64,000 nucleotides of DNA from Strigamia acuminata (lineage: Eukaryota; Arthropoda; Chilopoda; Geophilomorpha; Linotaeniidae): assembly GCA_949358305.1 (NCBI GenBank), contig OX442324.1, positions 4,160,001-4,224,000 on the forward strand, in the 5' to 3' direction. Positions within the stretch are counted from its first letter, which is position 1. Each line of letters begins with the position of its first letter. Of this stretch, positions 61,745-64,000 are shown piece after piece. The translations under genes were made by a program, and so were the position numbers. The notes beneath the pieces are model-generated. The model was not told the DNA's origin and did not search any database. It was given only the letters and a program-made list of their open reading frames with translations.

Positions 61745-62784
61745 TCAGAAGTGACAATGACTAAAGGCAAAAGTGAATATTTCTTTTAAAGCTGCTCTTA
61801 TTGTTTCAAGCTGTTCGTCACAGCCTAGATAGTCTTCATAGTGACAGTCACAATCATTCATCTCCATACAATAAGCGTGTGTTTTGGTTTTATTTATATC
61901 GTTTATATCGTCCTTATCGTCTCCGTTTTCTTTAATTACTTGATTGTCAACTTGCAACTGTTTCGTTTCAGGTTTGGGCTTGAATACATCTCCACTCATC
62001 ACATTCGATACTGCATGTGGTTTGCGTATATTTAATGGTTTCGATCGACCATCTAGATCTACTTTTTTTACATGTGGTTCGGGTTTGTGTACATTTAGTG
62101 GTTTCAATGGAGCATCTTGATCTACTTTTTTCACATGTGGTTTGGGTTTGTGTACATTTAGTGGTTTCGATGGACCATCTGATGGTTTGGGGTCTTCGCA
62201 AACAAAACGATTCGCTTGGGAACAATTGACGATGTCCATGCAATTTAAATTGTTCCTGAATAGTACACAATCTTTTCTCGTGTACGGTTGTTTTGGTCTG
62301 CAAAAGTTGACAATTTCATCACATTTTCCATCGACCAACTTCGACCACGAGCCTGGCTCACAATTCGCGAAGATTTTCATGTCGACCCACCAACCTTGTG
62401 CTGTTTAAAGAAAAAAGAAATAAATAAATAATAGTTAGTTTGTCTGAGCTGCCATTTTGGTCACGCTTGTATGTGGCCGTATTCTGCCAATCGATATCAT
62501 AAACCATAAGCAAAACAAGCGCCACGCCGAGTGGTCAACACTTGTTCTTACGTACCCTTGTTTTTCAACACGAATTGTTCATCGATGAATTTTTTCTCTT
62601 CCGCAGAATCCAAGCTTAATAGAACTTGGTTTCGGCTTGCGCAGTATTCTTTAGCCATTTCGTACGAAAGCTTGTTGAAGACGAACAAGTAGTCATGGTT
62701 CTCGAATCTGGAGAGTTTTTCAAACGCGGCGTTAAGCGAAAATGCTAATGTAAATAAAAAAGAAACGGAGATGAAAGTATGCAT
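61745..62784 (-). CDS. secreted divergent C-type-lectin-like protein with repeat tail
   Basis: Exon 1 (62784-62556) and exon 2 (62400-61745) join in phase 1 to give 294 residues. Residues 1-19 form a signal peptide (MHTFISVSFLFTLAFSLNA). Residues about 31-149 have the C-type-lectin layout: AKEYCASRNQVLLSLDSAEE at the start, a WW pair, PGSWSKLVDG, then CVL and NRFVCED near the end. The usual WIG and the EPN/QPD and WND calcium-site motifs are absent, so calcium-dependent sugar binding is doubtful. Next come two 21-residue Pro/Lys/Val/His repeats plus a partial one (SKPLNVHKPKPHVKKVDQD type), encoded by 63-bp DNA units, then an acidic stretch and a Cys-containing C-terminus (CMEMNDCDCHYEDYLGCDE). 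A minus-strand AATAAA at 61716-61711 gives a very short 3' UTR. The gene lies opposite TRAP1 and may be nested in its intron. Confidence 0.8.
62037..62175 (-). repeat. 63-bp coding tandem repeat in the lectin-like gene
   Basis: Two full units (62037-62099 and 62100-62162) and a partial third differ at few positions and stay in frame, encoding 21-residue units. They form the basic, Pro-rich tail after the lectin-like domain. Confidence 0.85.
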
Positions 62785-62840
62785 TTTGGCGGACTGGTTA
62801 GTGCTCAGGATGCAATGGTGGGAGCAGTGCTGCGCCTCGC

Positions 62841-62850
62841 TTTTTATCTA
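62841..62850 (-). promoter_or_regulatory. TATA-like box of the lectin-like gene
   Basis: On the minus strand the sequence reads TAGATAAAAA, about 60 bp before the ATG at 62784, leaving room for a start site about 30 bp downstream and a short 5' UTR. Motif-based only. Confidence 0.45.
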
Positions 62851-62859
62851 GGCACAAAT

Positions 62860-64000
62860 TGCTATAACTTGACGTGACACGACGGATTTTTTTGAAGGTT
62901 GTGGTCGTGAAAATAACATGATTCGTTAATGTTTAGATTGTTTTCTATGTGAAAGGTGTTGGTGAATGGAAATGGGATGTCACAAATGGATAAATAAAAG
63001 TTCTTTATGTGATTTTTATGCTGTTGGTTTGGTTAAGCAATTTTTCTCGTTTTTTTTTGTTATTATTCGTGATTATTATTATTATTATTATTATTTTTTT
63101 TTTTAGGTTGTGTTGTTTATTATTCTTGTTTTGTTAAGTGATTTGAGAGAAGGAATCGGGGTTTCTTTCATGTGTTGAGGGAATTATTGCGGTTCCAAAA
63201 GAATTTTTATCTCGCCAGCACTAGTGCAGAAAACATACGCCGGGTTAGGAGGTAATGGTCTGTCTGAACACCATTTGTTAAAATCGATTTTCCTGCCCCT
63301 TGTGGAAGCCAAAACCCAGTGCAAAGATTATCAAATTGGCTTCTTCTTTTTTTTTTTTTTTCTTTTTTTTTTTTTTTATAGTTTTACTTGGATTTTTTTG
63401 TGAATTATTTTCCTCCTTTTTAAAAAAACAAATTGTTGAATGATTGAAATATTGAGTGGCAAAGGATTCAATTTTAATTTTGCCATTTTTTAAAAATTGC
63501 TTTTACAGAAATTGTTGATGAAATTGAATATTTTGCAATGAATTTGCATGAAATTTGTTGTTTCGTAAAATGAGAGGATTTTTGAAATGAAAAAATGTCT
63601 TTAAGAATTAAAAGTTTTGGGAAAAGTCGCAATAAGTTGTAAGTTCCGCCGCTTGGGAATGCTAAAAGTAAGAGTGTTCAAATTTTCCTTGTGGCCATAA
63701 AATGTATGTCCACTTCAGTCAGAAGTTTTATACGATCATTGAAGGTGAAAGGTGTAAGATGTCAGTTGGCTGCACGACCTCTTCTTAACAAACTTCTCTC
63801 GAGTGAATTATCTACTTGGTTTAATTGCATGATTTAATGTAATTATGGCTGGATCTTTTCTGCCTAGGTTGTATTGAAAAATTGCACGTGTAAACACTTT
63901 CTTAACTGATTGGATTATACTTGAGTTTGTACCTGAGGAGAGATTCAATCCAAGTGCGAGCCATGGGAACAACTATCTTTATAATTAAAGATGGCAGCAA
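62860..64000. other. right-edge noncoding stretch
   Basis: AT-rich, with a (TTA)n tract near 63065-63095 and poly-T near 63345-63380. I found no TRAP1 exon and no other coding feature. If TRAP1 continues to the right, this is still its intron 5. Confidence 0.45.

Overview
The window is animal nuclear DNA, AT-rich and full of A/T homopolymers. Its genes are split by GT–AG introns and code for metazoan-specific families. The Mastermind N-terminus looks most like the arthropod form, so an arthropod or another protostome is my best guess; I cannot name the species. Five recognisable genes and one unidentified small gene are supported. I see no tRNA, rRNA, CRISPR or prokaryotic feature.

Layout, left to right. 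(1) 831-1242, minus: a two-exon gene for an unidentified 117-residue protein. (2) 1857-2801, plus: a two-exon gene for a FAM181-family protein with a TEAD-binding-type motif like that of YAP. (3) 6882-10532, plus: a five-coding-exon monocarboxylate-transporter-type (SLC16/MFS) carrier with a TATA promoter close to its ATG. (4) 12034-30532, minus: a full-length MYCBP2/Highwire/RPM-1 (PHR) E3 ubiquitin ligase of about 60 exons and about 4,650 residues, in which nearly all introns are 50-100 nt and the relay catalytic residues are intact. (5) 32444-46412, minus: a complete Mastermind (Notch co-activator) gene of three coding exons, with a 9.7-kb second intron. (6) 47259-54135 and beyond, plus: the first five coding exons of the mitochondrial HSP90 TRAP1, divergent from mastermind across 0.85 kb. 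Its start codon lies in a perfect TISU element. The rest of TRAP1 is not visible before the window ends. (7) 61745-62784, minus: a secreted, divergent C-type-lectin-like protein with a repeated basic tail, probably nested in the next TRAP1 intron.

The stretch from 57 to 61.5 kb has collected small non-autonomous DNA transposons: a TAA-flanked PIF/Harbinger-like MITE carrying three CREB-type sites, a 533-bp hAT-type element with a perfect 8-bp target duplication, a 122-bp hAT-type element, and a further inverted-repeat pair. Inside mastermind intron 2 there is an array of six short inverted repeats whose mismatches would all be G·U pairs in the mastermind pre-mRNA. The flank downstream of mastermind carries seven same-orientation AAAATGGC motifs within 1 kb.

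The genes are not an operon or one pathway. They share developmental signalling roles (Notch co-activation, a TEAD-interacting protein, a synaptic ubiquitin ligase), alongside housekeeping transport and mitochondrial protein folding. The observations that seem least described are the invertebrate FAM181 homologue, the hairpin array in mastermind intron 2, the CRE-bearing MITE and the unidentified small gene at the left edge.
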